Origin: Cafeteria roenbergensis
Lineage: Eukaryota > Sar > Bigyra > Bicosoecida > Cafeteriaceae
Length of the DNA stretch: 64,000 nucleotides
Assembly (NCBI GenBank): GCA_008330645.1
Contig: VLTN01000017.1
Coordinates: 434,001 to 498,000, forward strand
Direction: 5' to 3'
The notes beneath the pieces were generated by a model. That model was given only the letters and a program-made list of their open reading frames with translations, did not search any database and had not been told where the DNA came from. Each line of letters begins with the position of its first letter. Positions within the stretch are counted from its first letter, which is position 1. A program made the position numbers and the translations under genes. Below, piece after piece: positions 53,746-63,931 of this stretch.

Positions 53746-53904
53746 TTTTTGGCGGCACAGCTCCGGCCAGGGCTGGGCGTGGGCTGTGCAGTTTCCGCAC
53801 ACGCGCGCGCCTCTGCATCGAAAAGGGTGCTGCGCATCGCGGCCACGTCATCCACGGGCCAACACACGCGCACACACAACACGAATCGCGAGCAGGGCCG
53901 CCTA

Positions 53905-55551
53905 TCACACCGCACCGGCCGGGGCTTCCACGAACACGGCATAAATGTCCATGACGTTCGTTCCAGTGGGCCCAGTGACGAGCAAGCCGTCCGCTGGCCC
54001 GGCCGCGGCGTCGCCCACAACGCCCGCTGCCCTGAGCGCCGCGTTTGAATCAAACCTGGCCAGCGCCTCGGCAGGGTCCACGCCGGAGGCACGAGCGCGG
54101 CCGGCCGTTAGACTCGTCACAATTCCGCCAGCAGCGTCCGTGGGGCCGTCCGTCCCGTCAGTCCCGGCTGCGAGGAAGGTGACTCTGTCGGCGCCCGTCC
54201 CGGGCTCGGCCAGCTCCCAGGCCTCCAGCTCAAGCGCCGCTGCCAGCGCCATGTGCTGGTTGCGCCCCCCCGCACCAGTGGCGGCGCCCCGAGGCACGGT
54301 TACGGTCGTCTCGCCAGCCGCCACCAGCACGCACGGCGCGCGGGCACTTGTCCACCCCTCGTCGCCCTGCTCTGCCACCTGTCTTCCCATGCGCACCAGC
54401 AGCCGGGCCAAGTCCTCGGCTTCGCCCTCGGCGCGCGTGGTCAGCAGGCGAGCCTCGTAGCCCGGGCAGGCGCGCGCGAACGCCGCCGCAGCGATGGCAT
54501 TCGAGGCCACGATATCGACGGCTCCGTAGGCAGCGTCAGGGCCGGCTGCCGAGGGCTTGCGGGCCGCGCCTGGGCCGCCCTTCGCCGCGGCGCTCGAGCC
54601 GCCGCCTCCAGGCGCCGCCCCGGGGGCAGAGGGGCCCGCAGTGCCCGGACCCGTCCGCTCGCCGTGCTCCGCCGCTGGCTCGGCCGCCTCCGATGCGACG
54701 GTTGCCTCCACAGCTGCCACGACAGCCGGTGGCAGAGCCCCGGGGGCCAGGAGGCCGCGAGACTGCAGCACGGTCAGCGCTGCTGCGCCTCGCGCCGCTG
54801 CAGCACCCGACTCGCTGGCCGCGGCCCCCGCAGCCGCGCCCCGCCCAGGCCGGCCCGGAAGAATCGTTGGCCCCGACGCGATGACGCTGGGTCCGTCGCC
54901 CACCACGTCTGACAGCAGCAGCGTCACGAGGCGGGCGGGCCATGCGGCCATGGCGAGGCCCCCGCCCTTCACGCCGTCCAGCACGGCGCGAACGGCATTC
55001 AGCTCGTCGATGCTCGCCCCGGACGCGAGCAGCGCGCGGGTCGTCGCCTGCATAGCCTCCAGGTCCACGCCCGGGGCGGCGCAGCTGCCGTCCACCGCGC
55101 GGCGTCCTGGCGCCGTCAGCAGGGCCGAGCCCCCGCCCGAAACCAGCGCCACGACCAGGTCTGACTCGTCTGCCGCGCGGGCCAGCTCCAAGATGCGCAG
55201 CGTGCCCGCCACGCCGGCCTCGTCCGGCACCGGGTGGCCGGCCTCCGTAACCCCGCACCACTCGGGCACGGGGACGCCGCTTGTGTGGCCGTGCTTGGTC
55301 ACCAGGTGGCCCACCTTCTCGCCGTCCCACCCACTGACCACCTTGCTGAGCCCCGCAACCATTTGCGGCGCGGCCTTGCCCGCTGCAAGCACCACAAGCC
55401 GTCGCACGGACGAGGTGTCGATCGATTGCCCGCCGATTTCTAGCGTTGCTCCGCCATCTGTCAGTCGGGCAGCCCTCTGAACCGCCGCGCTCGGGTCCAC
55501 CTCCCTCACCGCTGCCGCGAAGCCGCTTGCCGCTGCCCTGGCCGCTCTCAT
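53905..55551 (-). CDS. GLYCTK: Glycerate kinase (GLYCTK, MOFRL family)
   Basis: One exon encodes 548 residues, near the human 523. The enzyme phosphorylates D-glycerate to 2-phosphoglycerate in serine and fructose breakdown. Signature parts are VVLAAGKAAPQM, TKHGH, EAGHPVPDEAG, DLVVALVSGGGSALL, LNAVRAVLDGVKGGGLA, LLLSDVVGDGPSVIASGPT and, in the C-terminal MOFRL domain, [37 protein letters not shown] and DGLLVTGPTGTNVMD. An Ala/Gly/Pro-rich insertion of about 70 residues lies between the two domains. All key Lys/Gly/Asp blocks are intact. I chose the ATG at 55551 because upstream codons are not conserved-looking. Head to head with the Dabb gene across 127 bp. Confidence 0.94.
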   Translation of the reverse strand: MRAARAAASGFAAAVREVDPSAAVQRAARLTDGGATLEIGGQSIDTSSVRRLVVLAAGKAAPQMVAGLSKVVSGWDGEKVGHLVTKHGHTSGVPVPEWCGVTEAGHPVPDEAGVAGTLRILELARAADESDLVVALVSGGGSALLTAPGRRAVDGSCAAPGVDLEAMQATTRALLASGASIDELNAVRAVLDGVKGGGLAMAAWPARLVTLLLSDVVGDGPSVIASGPTILPGRPGRGAAAGAAASESGAAAARGAAALTVLQSRGLLAPGALPPAVVAAVEATVASEAAEPAAEHGERTGPGTAGPSAPGAAPGGGGSSAAAKGGPGAARKPSAAGPDAAYGAVDIVASNAIAAAAFARACPGYEARLLTTRAEGEAEDLARLLVRMGRQVAEQGDEGWTSARAPCVLVAAGETTVTVPRGAATGAGGRNQHMALAAALELEAWELAEPGTGADRVTFLAAGTDGTDGPTDAAGGIVTSLTAGRARASGVDPAEALARFDSNAALRAAGVVGDAAAGPADGLLVTGPTGTNVMDIYAVFVEAPAGAV

Positions 55552-55595
55552 CGGGCCGCCCTGTGCCGCTCCGCAGCCGAGGCCGGCCGCGCGCA

Positions 55596-55606
55596 GCTCT
55601 GCCGGC
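55596..55606. promoter_or_regulatory. CCGGCAGAGC element (reverse) in GLYCTK/Dabb promoter
   Basis: GCTCTGCCGGC lies 44 bp before the GLYCTK ATG and 72 bp before the Dabb ATG, in a 127-bp shared gap that must hold both promoters. Confidence 0.42.
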
Positions 55607-55678
55607 CAGCTCCATGGATGCCGTGGCCGATGCCACGCAGCTACACTCCCCCCCTGCCCCTGCCCCGCCCAGAGCAGC

Positions 55679-56489
55679 ATGAGCCTCATCGACCACATCG
55701 TGCTCTTCAAGTGGAAGCCCGAGGCGACGTCTGCCCAGATCGACCGGGCCATGGCCGCCCGTGAGAGCGCGCGCGAGCCTGTGCTGCCTGACTCGGCAGA
55801 TTGCGCGACAGCCGGGCCACGGCGCTCCCCGCCCGACCGGCAAGCCACTCTCACAGAGCCTGCCCCTCCCCCGCCTGCTCCGTTCCCGCAACGTTGCGTC
55901 CTGCGCCGCAGTGGAGGGCATGGTGGCCAAGATCGACGCCATCGAGAGCCTTCGCGTGGGCCCCTCCATCACCGACCGCCACAATGGCTGGACGCACGCG
56001 CTCGTGGTTCGGCTGCGGGCGTCCAACGCGGACGAGATCATGGAAGGCTACAGCGTGCACCCTGGTGAGACGCGACCCCCCGCACCTCCCGCTCGCATCC
56101 TCGGTTCCCCTTGCGTGTTCCATGCCGCCGGCCGTCGCTGCGCCCTGGCTGTGTTCCATGCCTGCGCGCCCCCCGCGAGCCGGTGCGGAGCCCCAGTTTG
56201 GTGTGCCCATTGGTCTGCTCGGCGCCCCGTCCGGCCCGCCCGCTGAGCGCTCGCAGCCCACCTCCACGTGGTGGAGAACTTCCTCAAGGGCAATGCGGCC
56301 AAGGGCGTGTCCGGCATTCTCGCGGACCTCACCGCTGTGGACATTTCGCGGCCTGAGGTTCGCTCCCTGCCCGCTGCGGCCGCCGCGGTGGCGGAGGAGG
56401 CCGCCTTCCCCGTTGCCCTGGCGGTGAGCGCGGCCCTTGCGGGGGCGGTGATTGGCTTCGTGGCGTCCCGCGCCTTTGCCCGCCAGTGA
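55679..56489 (+). CDS. Dabb-domain (stress-responsive A/B barrel) protein with C-terminal membrane anchor
   Basis: Three exons (55679-55760, 55912-56064, 56257-56489) join in phase to give 155 residues. Residues 1-105 form a Dabb domain, a small ferredoxin-like fold found in plant stress proteins and some polyketide cyclases: MSLIDHIVLFKWKPEA, then GWTHALVVRLRASNADEIME and HLHVVENFL. After an Ala/Glu hinge, residues about 130-150 (FPVALAVSAALAGAVIGFVA) form one hydrophobic segment with basic residues after it (SRAFARQ), a probable tail anchor. Most Dabb proteins have no membrane segment. Function unknown. Introns are 151 and 192 nt with GTGAGA donors. Confidence 0.85.
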
Positions 56490-56839
56490 GCGCGCCGTGC
56501 GACGAGGGCGTGCCGAATTTGCTTCCATGCTTGGTCGCGACCGCTCGCGCGGGGGAACCGCGCCCCCCCGCCAGGAACGCGCCACACTCACCACCCCCGA
56601 GCAGGGGGCCACTCCCAGGGGCGGCAGCGGGCCTCGAGCGCCTGCACCTGCCGTTCACGGGAGGGGCCATCGCGTCGCGCAAGTCGAGGCCTGCCGCAAT
56701 ATTTGCGCGCCGCAAGGATAGCGAGCACACACGCCAGTCGCGAGCGAAAGGCAAGGAGCACGGCCCCCACACGCTCGCACCGCGGCGGTCCGTTGCTTCC
56801 CGGCGTCGCAGCCGGCCGATCGCCCAGGGCGCGACTAGA
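56490..56839. other. Gap between Dabb gene and organellar IF-2
   Basis: This 350-bp region is open in the IF-2 frame back to 56486, so translation could start further upstream. The sequence looks like leader DNA and has no domain. No recurrent promoter element was found in it. Confidence 0.45.
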
Positions 56840-57215
56840 ATGAGACGCGCGTACGTTGCGGCGGCCTCTGGCATCGCTGGGCGCGGGCCGGGGAGCGGAT
56901 CAGTGCCGGGCGCGCATGGCGGGACTCTTTGCGCGCGCGTGTGCATGGCATCCCTTGTCCGCGGCCCGATGGGCGTTCCCAGCGCCGGAAACTCGCCATT
57001 TTCTACCTCTGTGGCCCCGGAGGCGCGGCCCTCGGGGCGCGGGGGCGGGAACAAGGGCGGGGGATTCAAGAAGGGCGGCGGAGGCGCGGGCGGGGGCGGC
57101 AAGCCCCGCGACGCCGGCCAGGCGAAGCAGGGGGCGCAAGGCGCTCGTGGCGGGACAGGCGGAGACTCCCGTGGCGGTGCCGGGAGCGCGCCGCGTGGCG
57201 GAGCAGGGCGAGGGC

Positions 57216-57247
<32 letters not shown>

Positions 57248-60200
57248 CGTGGCCGCGGCGGCGGGCGTGGCGGGGGAGGCGGCGGGCGGGGCAAGAACGG
57301 CAAGGGCGCGGGCGGCAGTCCGGCCGGCAGCGCCAACGCCAGCGGCGGCGGCGGCGGCGGGAACAGCCTGCTGCTTGCGCTGCGCGCTCGTGTCGGGGCG
57401 AGGCAAAAGCAGCAGAAGCAGGCAGCCTCGCGCAACGACAACAGCAAGCAGGGCGCCGGCGGGACGCAGGCTGCCGCTGAGTCCGCCGGCGAGGAGACGG
57501 ATGACGCCGCCCGCCCTGGCCGCGGCATCCTGGCAAGCCTGCTAGCGCGACGCGGAGGGTCGGCGGCCCCGCCTCTGCGGCGCGGCATGGCTCCGCCCGC
57601 AGACGCGCCGGCAGCGCCGGGAGCGCAGGCGGACTCCCCCTCCGCCCCCAAGCAGGGCGTGGGCGCCCTCCTCTCTGCGACGCTGGCGCGTGCCAGGCAG
57701 CGAGGCCAGGATGCCAAGGCTGCTGCGGGCGGCAGCGGCAACGGCGGTCTAGCCGACAGCGGCGCCTTCCTGCGCCTGAGGGAGGCTCTCTCCCCGAGGG
57801 GCGCGAACCCCCGCCTCGCGGCGGCCAGGGCGGAGCAGCGCCGCAGAGACGCCGACGCTGCCCGGACGATGGCCGAGCCGCCCCCCGTGCCTGGCGTCGT
57901 GGCCGGCCTCGGAACGCCCCCGACCGCGGAGCGCATGGCAGCCCACCGCCAGGCGGCCGAACGCGCGTCCGCAACGTCATCGGGTCGCGCGGCGCCCGCG
58001 CCGGGCACAGCCGCCGCCCCGACCTCCGCCTCCTCCTCCCTGCCCAGCTTCGGCTCCACCAGCTCTGCCGCCGCAGCCGGTGACTCCCTGTCCGAGATGG
58101 TGCCTTCCTCCTCCTACTCGCCCTCCTCCTACGCCACGGTGGGGACGCCCTCCCCGCACGCCGGCATGCTCGACTACGTGGACCGCGCCACCATCAGCCA
58201 CCTCGCGCAGCAGCGGCTGGTGCTGGACAACGCCCTGGCCTCGTACAAGCCCACCACCAAGGCGGAGAAGATCATATACAAGAAGACCATCAGCGAGATG
58301 AACAGAAAATTCAAGGAAATGGCCAAGATGCTGGAGCAGCAGGCGGGGACGTACAAGGAGGAGGAGGAGGTGCGCCCCACGCTGGAGATCAAGGGGCGCG
58401 TGCCCGTCGCGACCATCGCCAAGGTGATGCGCGCAGCGCTGCCCGACGTCCTGGACCACCTGGAGGCCGTGGGCGAGGACCTGGAGCAGCTCGCCGCGAC
58501 GGCCAGGGAGCTGGGAGAGGACGCGGCGACGGTGGACCCGGACGTGGCCGAGTTTGTGGTGACGGAGCTGGGCGGCGTGGCCGTCCGCTCCGACTTCCAG
58601 GACCGCAGGCCCGCGGAGCGCCCCAGCGCCTCGGCCGCGGAGGAGCTCGGCCTGCCGCCCCGCGTGCCCGTCGTCACGGTCATGGGCCACGTCGACCACG
58701 GGAAGACGACTCTGCTCGACTTCCTGCGCAGCGCCTCCGTGGCGGAGGGCGAGGCCGGCGGCATCACGCAGGCCGTCTCCGCGTTCTGCGTGCAGCTCGA
58801 CGACCCCTTTGCCGTGGACAGCAAGGCCAAGGCGAAGAAGGGCGGCCGCAAGGCCAAGGGCAAGAAGGGCGGCGCCGGCTCTGCCGTGGACGCGGCGAAA
58901 AGTAACGCCGAGGGGTGCCTGACCTTTATCGACACGCCCGGCCACCAGCTCTTCAGCGGCATGCGGCAGCGCGGCACGGCCGTCACCGACGCAGTTGTGC
59001 TGGTGGTGGCGGCCGAGGACGGGGTGATGCCGCAGACGGTCGAGTGCGTGGAGCTCCTCGCCCGCGTGCCCGAGGTGCCCGTGGTGGTGGCCCTCACCAA
59101 GATCGACAGGCTCAGCGAGGGCGAGCGGGCGGAGGCGCGGGAGCGCGTGGCCGAGCAGCTCGCCAACGCCGGCCTCATCACGGAGCCGGCGGGCGGCACC
59201 GTGCCCATGGTGGGCCTCAGCGGCGTCACGGGGGAGGGCGTCGAGGAGCTCAAGGAGCACCTCCTGCTGCAGTGCGAGGTGCTGGAGCTGCGGGCCGACC
59301 CCGGGGCCCTCGGCGAGGCGGCGGTGCTGGACTCCAAGCTGGTTCGCGGGATGGGCTACGTGGCGGACTGCGTGGTGCAGTGGGGCACGCTCAAGGTCGG
59401 GCAGCCCTTCGTGGTGGGGTCCGTGGCCGGGCGGATCAAGGGCCTCATCGACGACGCAGGCGCGCGGCACAAGGAAATGCCGCCGGGGCTCCCGGTCCGC
59501 GTGGTGGGCATGACGGAGCCGCCGCCGGCGGGCGAGCTTCTCATGGCCGTTGAGACGGACGAGCGGGCCGCCGACGTCAGCGTGCGGCGCCGCCGCTCCC
59601 AGGAGCTCAGCACCAACCTGTCCCGCGCCAGGGAGCGGGCCGAGGCCCACGAGGAGTTCGCGGCCCGCCGCCGCGAGGAGCGCAGGCAGAAGGCGCAGGT
59701 TGACCTGCTGCACCGCCGGGCGGCCCAGCGCCGCCGCATGCTCGTGGCCAAGGAGGAGATCCCCGACGACATGCTGGAGCAGCCGTGGGAGCGCAGGCTT
59801 CAGGCGCAGCTGGTGGAGGAGGCCGAGGCCCTGGCCCGCGGCCAGATTGTGAAGCGGCAGTCCGTCATGGTGGAGCGCGGGCAGCAGCGCGAGGAGCAGT
59901 CGGACCCGCTCGGCAGGCCGACGCTCCCCGTCGTGCTGCGGGCTGACATGAAGGGAAGCCTGGAGGCCCTGGAGGCGGCCCTCATGGCCTTCCCGCAGGA
60001 CGACGTCGCCATCCGCGTGGTGCGGCAGGACGTGGGCTCCCCCAGCCCCGCCGACCTCGACTTCGCCCGCGACACGGGCGCGCTCATGCTCGCGTTCAAC
60101 GTGGGGGTGCCCAACGAGGTGCAGCGTAAGGCAGACATGGAGGACATCAACGTGGTCCGCGGAAACGTCATCTACACCGTGCTGCAAGCCGTGGCGGACG

Positions 60201-60598
60201 CCATTGGCCCGCTGCTGCCGGCGCAGGACATGGAGGTGGTCAGGGGCGTGGCCGAGGTTCTCGGCACCTTTGCAATCACGACGCGCCGAGCCAAGGCGCA
60301 GACCGCGGCTGGCTGCCGCGTGATCGAGGGCAAGATCGAGAGCAACGCCCCCATCCGCGTGATGAGGCAGGGCGAGCTCGTGTTCGAGGCCCCCAGCATC
60401 ACGGCCCTCAAGCGCTTCCGCGACGACGTCGTCTCCGTGGAAAAGGGCGCGGAGTGCGGAATCTCGCTGCGCGGCTTTGCGGACTTTGAGCTGGGCGACA
60501 GGCTGCACAGCTACGGGATGGACAAGGTACCGGCCAAGCTTGACATCAGCTACCTCGGTGCGGGAGCCAATGCCCCGGGCCACAGCGAGCGTGCTTGA
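56840..60598 (+). CDS. MTIF2: Translation initiation factor IF-2, organellar (mitochondrial) type
   Basis: The single exon from the ATG at 56840 encodes 1,252 residues. IF-2 is a GTPase that brings initiator tRNA to the small organellar ribosomal subunit. The first 40 residues (MRRAYVAAASGIAG...) suit a mitochondrial presequence. Residues about 60-200 are Gly/Arg-rich (RGG-like), then disordered. The IF-2 core shows PVVTVMGHVDHGKTTLLDFL (P-loop at 616), GGITQ, DTPGH, TKID and a G5 loop. Domain 3 has GSLEALEAAL and VGVPNEVQRKADMEDINVV; the C-terminal domain has VIEGKIESNAPIRVMRQGEL. A Lys-rich insertion sits between G2 and G3. Most IF-2 proteins are 700-900 residues, so the extra length is N-terminal. 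A plastid copy is not excluded, but nothing else suggests a plastid. Confidence 0.92.
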
Positions 60599-60865
60599 GT
60601 GGCATGCGAGGTGTCGGCTCAGCGCGCCGTGAACGGCTCGGCATGCCGTGCGCTCTTGCCCGCAAAGCTTCCACTCAGTAGTGCAGTGCCAACCTTTGTG
60701 TCTGTGTCTGTGGTGTGTGGTGGCGGGAAAGTGGGGTGGGGGAAACGGGGCGGCTCTTCGCAGGGATTCGCACGAACTTGCCATGAACAACGCGTGCGAA
60801 GAACGAAAGCGAGCGTGCCACCCGACGTGCGAAAGGGACGGCACCACCGGCGCTTCAGAACCTCC

Positions 60866-63800
60866 TCACCGGAGCTTCCGCAGCGTCTGTCTCGACGCGC
60901 GGCGAGATCCCTCCCCGCTCAATACTCGCATGGAGCTTGCGTTGTGTCGCATTCCGAACCCGGGCGCGGCGGCGAGACTGGCCACTGTCTTCCTTGGGGC
61001 GCCCGAGCCACCCGAGCCGCTGCGGTCCACGCCTGACAGGCTGCGGGGCTGCGCGGCGGTGAAGGCGTCGTGGGCGCGGCGTCGGTGCGGCGAGTCCAAG
61101 GGCTCCAGCCTGGCGCCCCTTGCCCAGGAGCCAGGCTGTTGGCCCTCGTCGTTCTGGGGGGGCCACGCCGACGCAGCGAAGCGGCCGGCGGGAACAGCGG
61201 GCTGCAGGTGCAAATCGGGCCCTGCTGCACGCGGGGACATCTGCCCGTAGCTGGGCGCGGGCGTGCGGTCCCTGCTTGCCGGGGCCGTGGAAGGCGCGGA
61301 ACCGAGGCGTGCGTCGAGGGGCTGCAACGCCGGGTGCGTCGTGCCAAAGTACGGCGAGCGCGGCCCTGCGCCAACCGCTGTCCAAGAGCCTGTGGCCTCC
61401 AGCGCGCTGACGGGTGCCCCACCAAGCACCTCCAAGGCTGGCGGGTGCGGCCCCGAACCGCCACGATGGTGGCGAGGAATGCGCGTGCCCGACCCGGGCC
61501 GCGCGCGCGAGGCCGGCCTCGGGAGCGCAAGCGGCGACGCCTGGGACGCCGTCAACCTCCGAGCCTGAGGGCCATGCCCTACGGGCGATGAGTCCGGGCC
61601 TTGCTCTTTGCTCTCCATGGCACCGCTGGTTCCGGAGCCTTGGGGACCTGACACACCCAAGCGCGCCCCCTCGCGCGCTGGTGACGCCTTGAGCACTGCT
61701 GACTGCTGGAGCGCTGACCCGGCCGAGCCGCTTGGCCTCGCGGACAGGCTTGGCAGCGCGAGCGCTGCGGACGGCGCTCTCGAGGGAGCCTGCCTCGCGC
61801 TCCTGGGCAAGGCCGGCTGCGGCTGCGGAGCTGGACGCTGTCCAGCATCGGCTGCGGACGTCGACGGCCGAGACGCAGCCATGCGCTCGAACTCACGGCT
61901 GAGATCGGAGACCAACGGCACACCGCTGTTGCTCGGCTCAAGTCGGGCCACGGCATCCATGATGGAGCAAGGCGGCTCTTCTCCGCCGCTCGCGACTCGT
62001 CCGATTTGGCTGCCGGCAGCGCTCCCCGGTGGCTCGTCGGCCTCGCGCGCGCTCGCGGCCAGCGGTTCGGAAGGGGGTGGCGCGGCTGCCGAATCGGCGT
62101 CCTGGAGATCGGCCGTGCGGTGAGCGACGTGCGAGCGCGCTGGCGGAGGTGGTGGCCTGCGCGGCGGTGGCGGTGGCCCAGGCAGCTTCACTTTGGACGG
62201 CCTGACGATCGGCGACGACGGGCGTGCTGGGTTCGAGACAGAGCCGCGCAGCGGCGCCGTGCGGCGCCCAGCCAGGGCGGAGCGCGGCAGAGGGGACTTG
62301 GACGGCTCCGCTCCGGGCGCAGGCGCTCCACGCGTGGCGCCGATTTGCGGGCTTGTTAACGGGGAGGGCGGGCCGGCGGACCGCTTTGGAGAGGCGCCTT
62401 CGCTCGTGGGGCTCAGCGCTCCGTTGTCCGCTTCCGCGGCTTCGGCAACGGACTCCATCTCCTCCACGAGGCCAAACGGGTCCGAAGCCCTCCGCCCGCC
62501 AAACCCAAGGCCGATGAGCTGCCGCCGCGCGGCGTTGCCTCCGGCGAGCCGGCGAGGCATTGAGTGTTCCAGGCGGGCGCGGAACAGGGGCGACGCTGTG
62601 ACGGTGTCCCGGATGCGCCGCTCGATGGCAAAGTCCCCCTCCGGGTCCGGCGGCCAGAACTCGTCGTCGATGGACGACGACTCGCTGGCAGGGCTCGACC
62701 CCGTCGACTCGTATGAGCCGAAGCGGTACGGGGCCGACGGCAGCTCGACCGCCAGCTCGGGGGCGGACTTGGTCGGCGCGGTCGCCTGGGGCAGCTGCTC
62801 CCCGTGGCTCGCGGCGACCTGCGCACGATACTCCGCCTCGATTGCGCGCTCCGTTGCAAGCTTGATGAGCCCGTCGCGCAGCCTCACCAGGCGGCGCGAC
62901 TCCACCATCACCAGCGCGAGGCGCTTCACTCTGGCCACGTCCCACTTGAGGAACGCCTCCCACCGGTCTGCGTCTTGGACGTCCTTGAGGGACACGATGC
63001 GCACCCCGCCGCTGGCGGCCGACCGCGGCTTGTCAAAGCTGTGCACGTCGCGAGGCCACAGCGACTCCGGGTCCACGCCCACGCGCTCCGCCGCCTCGTG
63101 GAACGATGGATGGTCGATCAGCGCTCGGAGGCGCTTCCTGCTGTGCGCCACGGTCTGAGCCTTGGACACCTCGTCGTCGAGCAAGACCTGCAGCGCGCGC
63201 TCGTTGTACTCCTTGTTGTTTTCCGGGTCCATCAGCTCGATGGGGGCCGGTTTTGCCTTGGTTTCGGCCTCCGGGGCAGGATTGGGAAGCAGCAAGATGT
63301 CGTGCCAGCGCTTGTTCTTGAATCGGCGGGCGACCCGGGCTGCTTTCCTGCGGTCCGCGACGCCGCCGGACGCACCGGAACTGCTGACAGCTAGGGTCGC
63401 CAGCGCTCCCGGCCCCGACGTTGAATTGGGAGCTGCGTGCTCCGTCAGCATTCTGAGAAACTCGCCCACCTTCTTGGGCGGCGTGCACGGCCTGCGGGGC
63501 GCCACCTCGCGAGGCTCGCGAATTTTGCTGCCTGGCAACTCCGGCACCTTCCAGAAGCTCTGGTCGTCCTTGAGCGAGGCAGCCGCCGCAGCGCTGAGGC
63601 GCAGTTTGTTCATGTTTCGCGCCATGCCGCCCCATGTGAACTTGGTGGTCTGGTTGGTGCGAACGGCAGCGGCCGCGGCTCGCTTCCAGACACTCTTGGC
63701 GCCCACTGTCTTGGGCACTGGCGGCGCCACCGCCGTGCCGAACGAGGGCGCCACGAGGCCGAGCAGCTTGGCTTTGGCCTTGTCATAGTCGCGCTCGAAG

Positions 63801-63931
63801 AAGAGCTCGATGCCGTTCGAGCTCATGCGTCGGCTGCGAGTGCCGAACGCGGTCCGCGCCACCATTCTGGGAGAGCCGGGTTTCTTCGCTTTCCTCGAGC
63901 GCGTCCCAATGACGCCGGGATGCGCCTCCAT
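60866..63931 (-). CDS. Unknown 1,021-residue protein with conserved-looking N-terminal half
   Basis: One exon; I do not recognise it. The frame is open to the right edge, so the true start or an upstream exon may lie outside; 63931 is the first ATG inside. Residues 1-430 look structured: GIELFFERDYDKAKAKLLGL, KFTWGGMARNMNKLRL, RFKNKRWHDILLLPNP, NKEYNERALQVLLDDEVSKA, HPSFHEAAERVGVDPESLWP and WEAFLKWDVARVKRLALVMV. The block LVRLRDGLIKLATERAIEAEYRAQV is a probable helix or short coiled coil. Residues 500-1021 are Ser/Pro/Arg-rich and disordered. Mixed basic and phosphorylatable tail suggests a cytoskeletal or signalling scaffold, but this is only a guess. The 267-bp gap to IF-2 is convergent and empty. 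Confidence 0.68.
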   Translation of the reverse strand: MEAHPGVIGTRSRKAKKPGSPRMVARTAFGTRSRRMSSNGIELFFERDYDKAKAKLLGLVAPSFGTAVAPPVPKTVGAKSVWKRAAAAAVRTNQTTKFTWGGMARNMNKLRLSAAAAASLKDDQSFWKVPELPGSKIREPREVAPRRPCTPPKKVGEFLRMLTEHAAPNSTSGPGALATLAVSSSGASGGVADRRKAARVARRFKNKRWHDILLLPNPAPEAETKAKPAPIELMDPENNKEYNERALQVLLDDEVSKAQTVAHSRKRLRALIDHPSFHEAAERVGVDPESLWPRDVHSFDKPRSAASGGVRIVSLKDVQDADRWEAFLKWDVARVKRLALVMVESRRLVRLRDGLIKLATERAIEAEYRAQVAASHGEQLPQATAPTKSAPELAVELPSAPYRFGSYESTGSSPASESSSIDDEFWPPDPEGDFAIERRIRDTVTASPLFRARLEHSMPRRLAGGNAARRQLIGLGFGGRRASDPFGLVEEMESVAEAAEADNGALSPTSEGASPKRSAGPPSPLTSPQIGATRGAPAPGAEPSKSPLPRSALAGRRTAPLRGSVSNPARPSSPIVRPSKVKLPGPPPPPRRPPPPPARSHVAHRTADLQDADSAAAPPPSEPLAASAREADEPPGSAAGSQIGRVASGGEEPPCSIMDAVARLEPSNSGVPLVSDLSREFERMAASRPSTSAADAGQRPAPQPQPALPRSARQAPSRAPSAALALPSLSARPSGSAGSALQQSAVLKASPAREGARLGVSGPQGSGTSGAMESKEQGPDSSPVGHGPQARRLTASQASPLALPRPASRARPGSGTRIPRHHRGGSGPHPPALEVLGGAPVSALEATGSWTAVGAGPRSPYFGTTHPALQPLDARLGSAPSTAPASRDRTPAPSYGQMSPRAAGPDLHLQPAVPAGRFAASAWPPQNDEGQQPGSWARGARLEPLDSPHRRRAHDAFTAAQPRSLSGVDRSGSGGSGAPRKTVASLAAAPGFGMRHNASSMRVLSGEGSRRASRQTLRKLR

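Noticed and set aside
53746-53802. GTG start 57 nt upstream for the DDX28-like helicase
   Set aside because: The ATG at 53745 begins a good mitochondrial presequence, and the upstream codons look like leader.
57977-60847. Minus-strand open frame of 956 codons opposite IF-2
   Set aside because: Antisense shadow of IF-2, with the same His/Leu/Arg-rich pattern and no domain.
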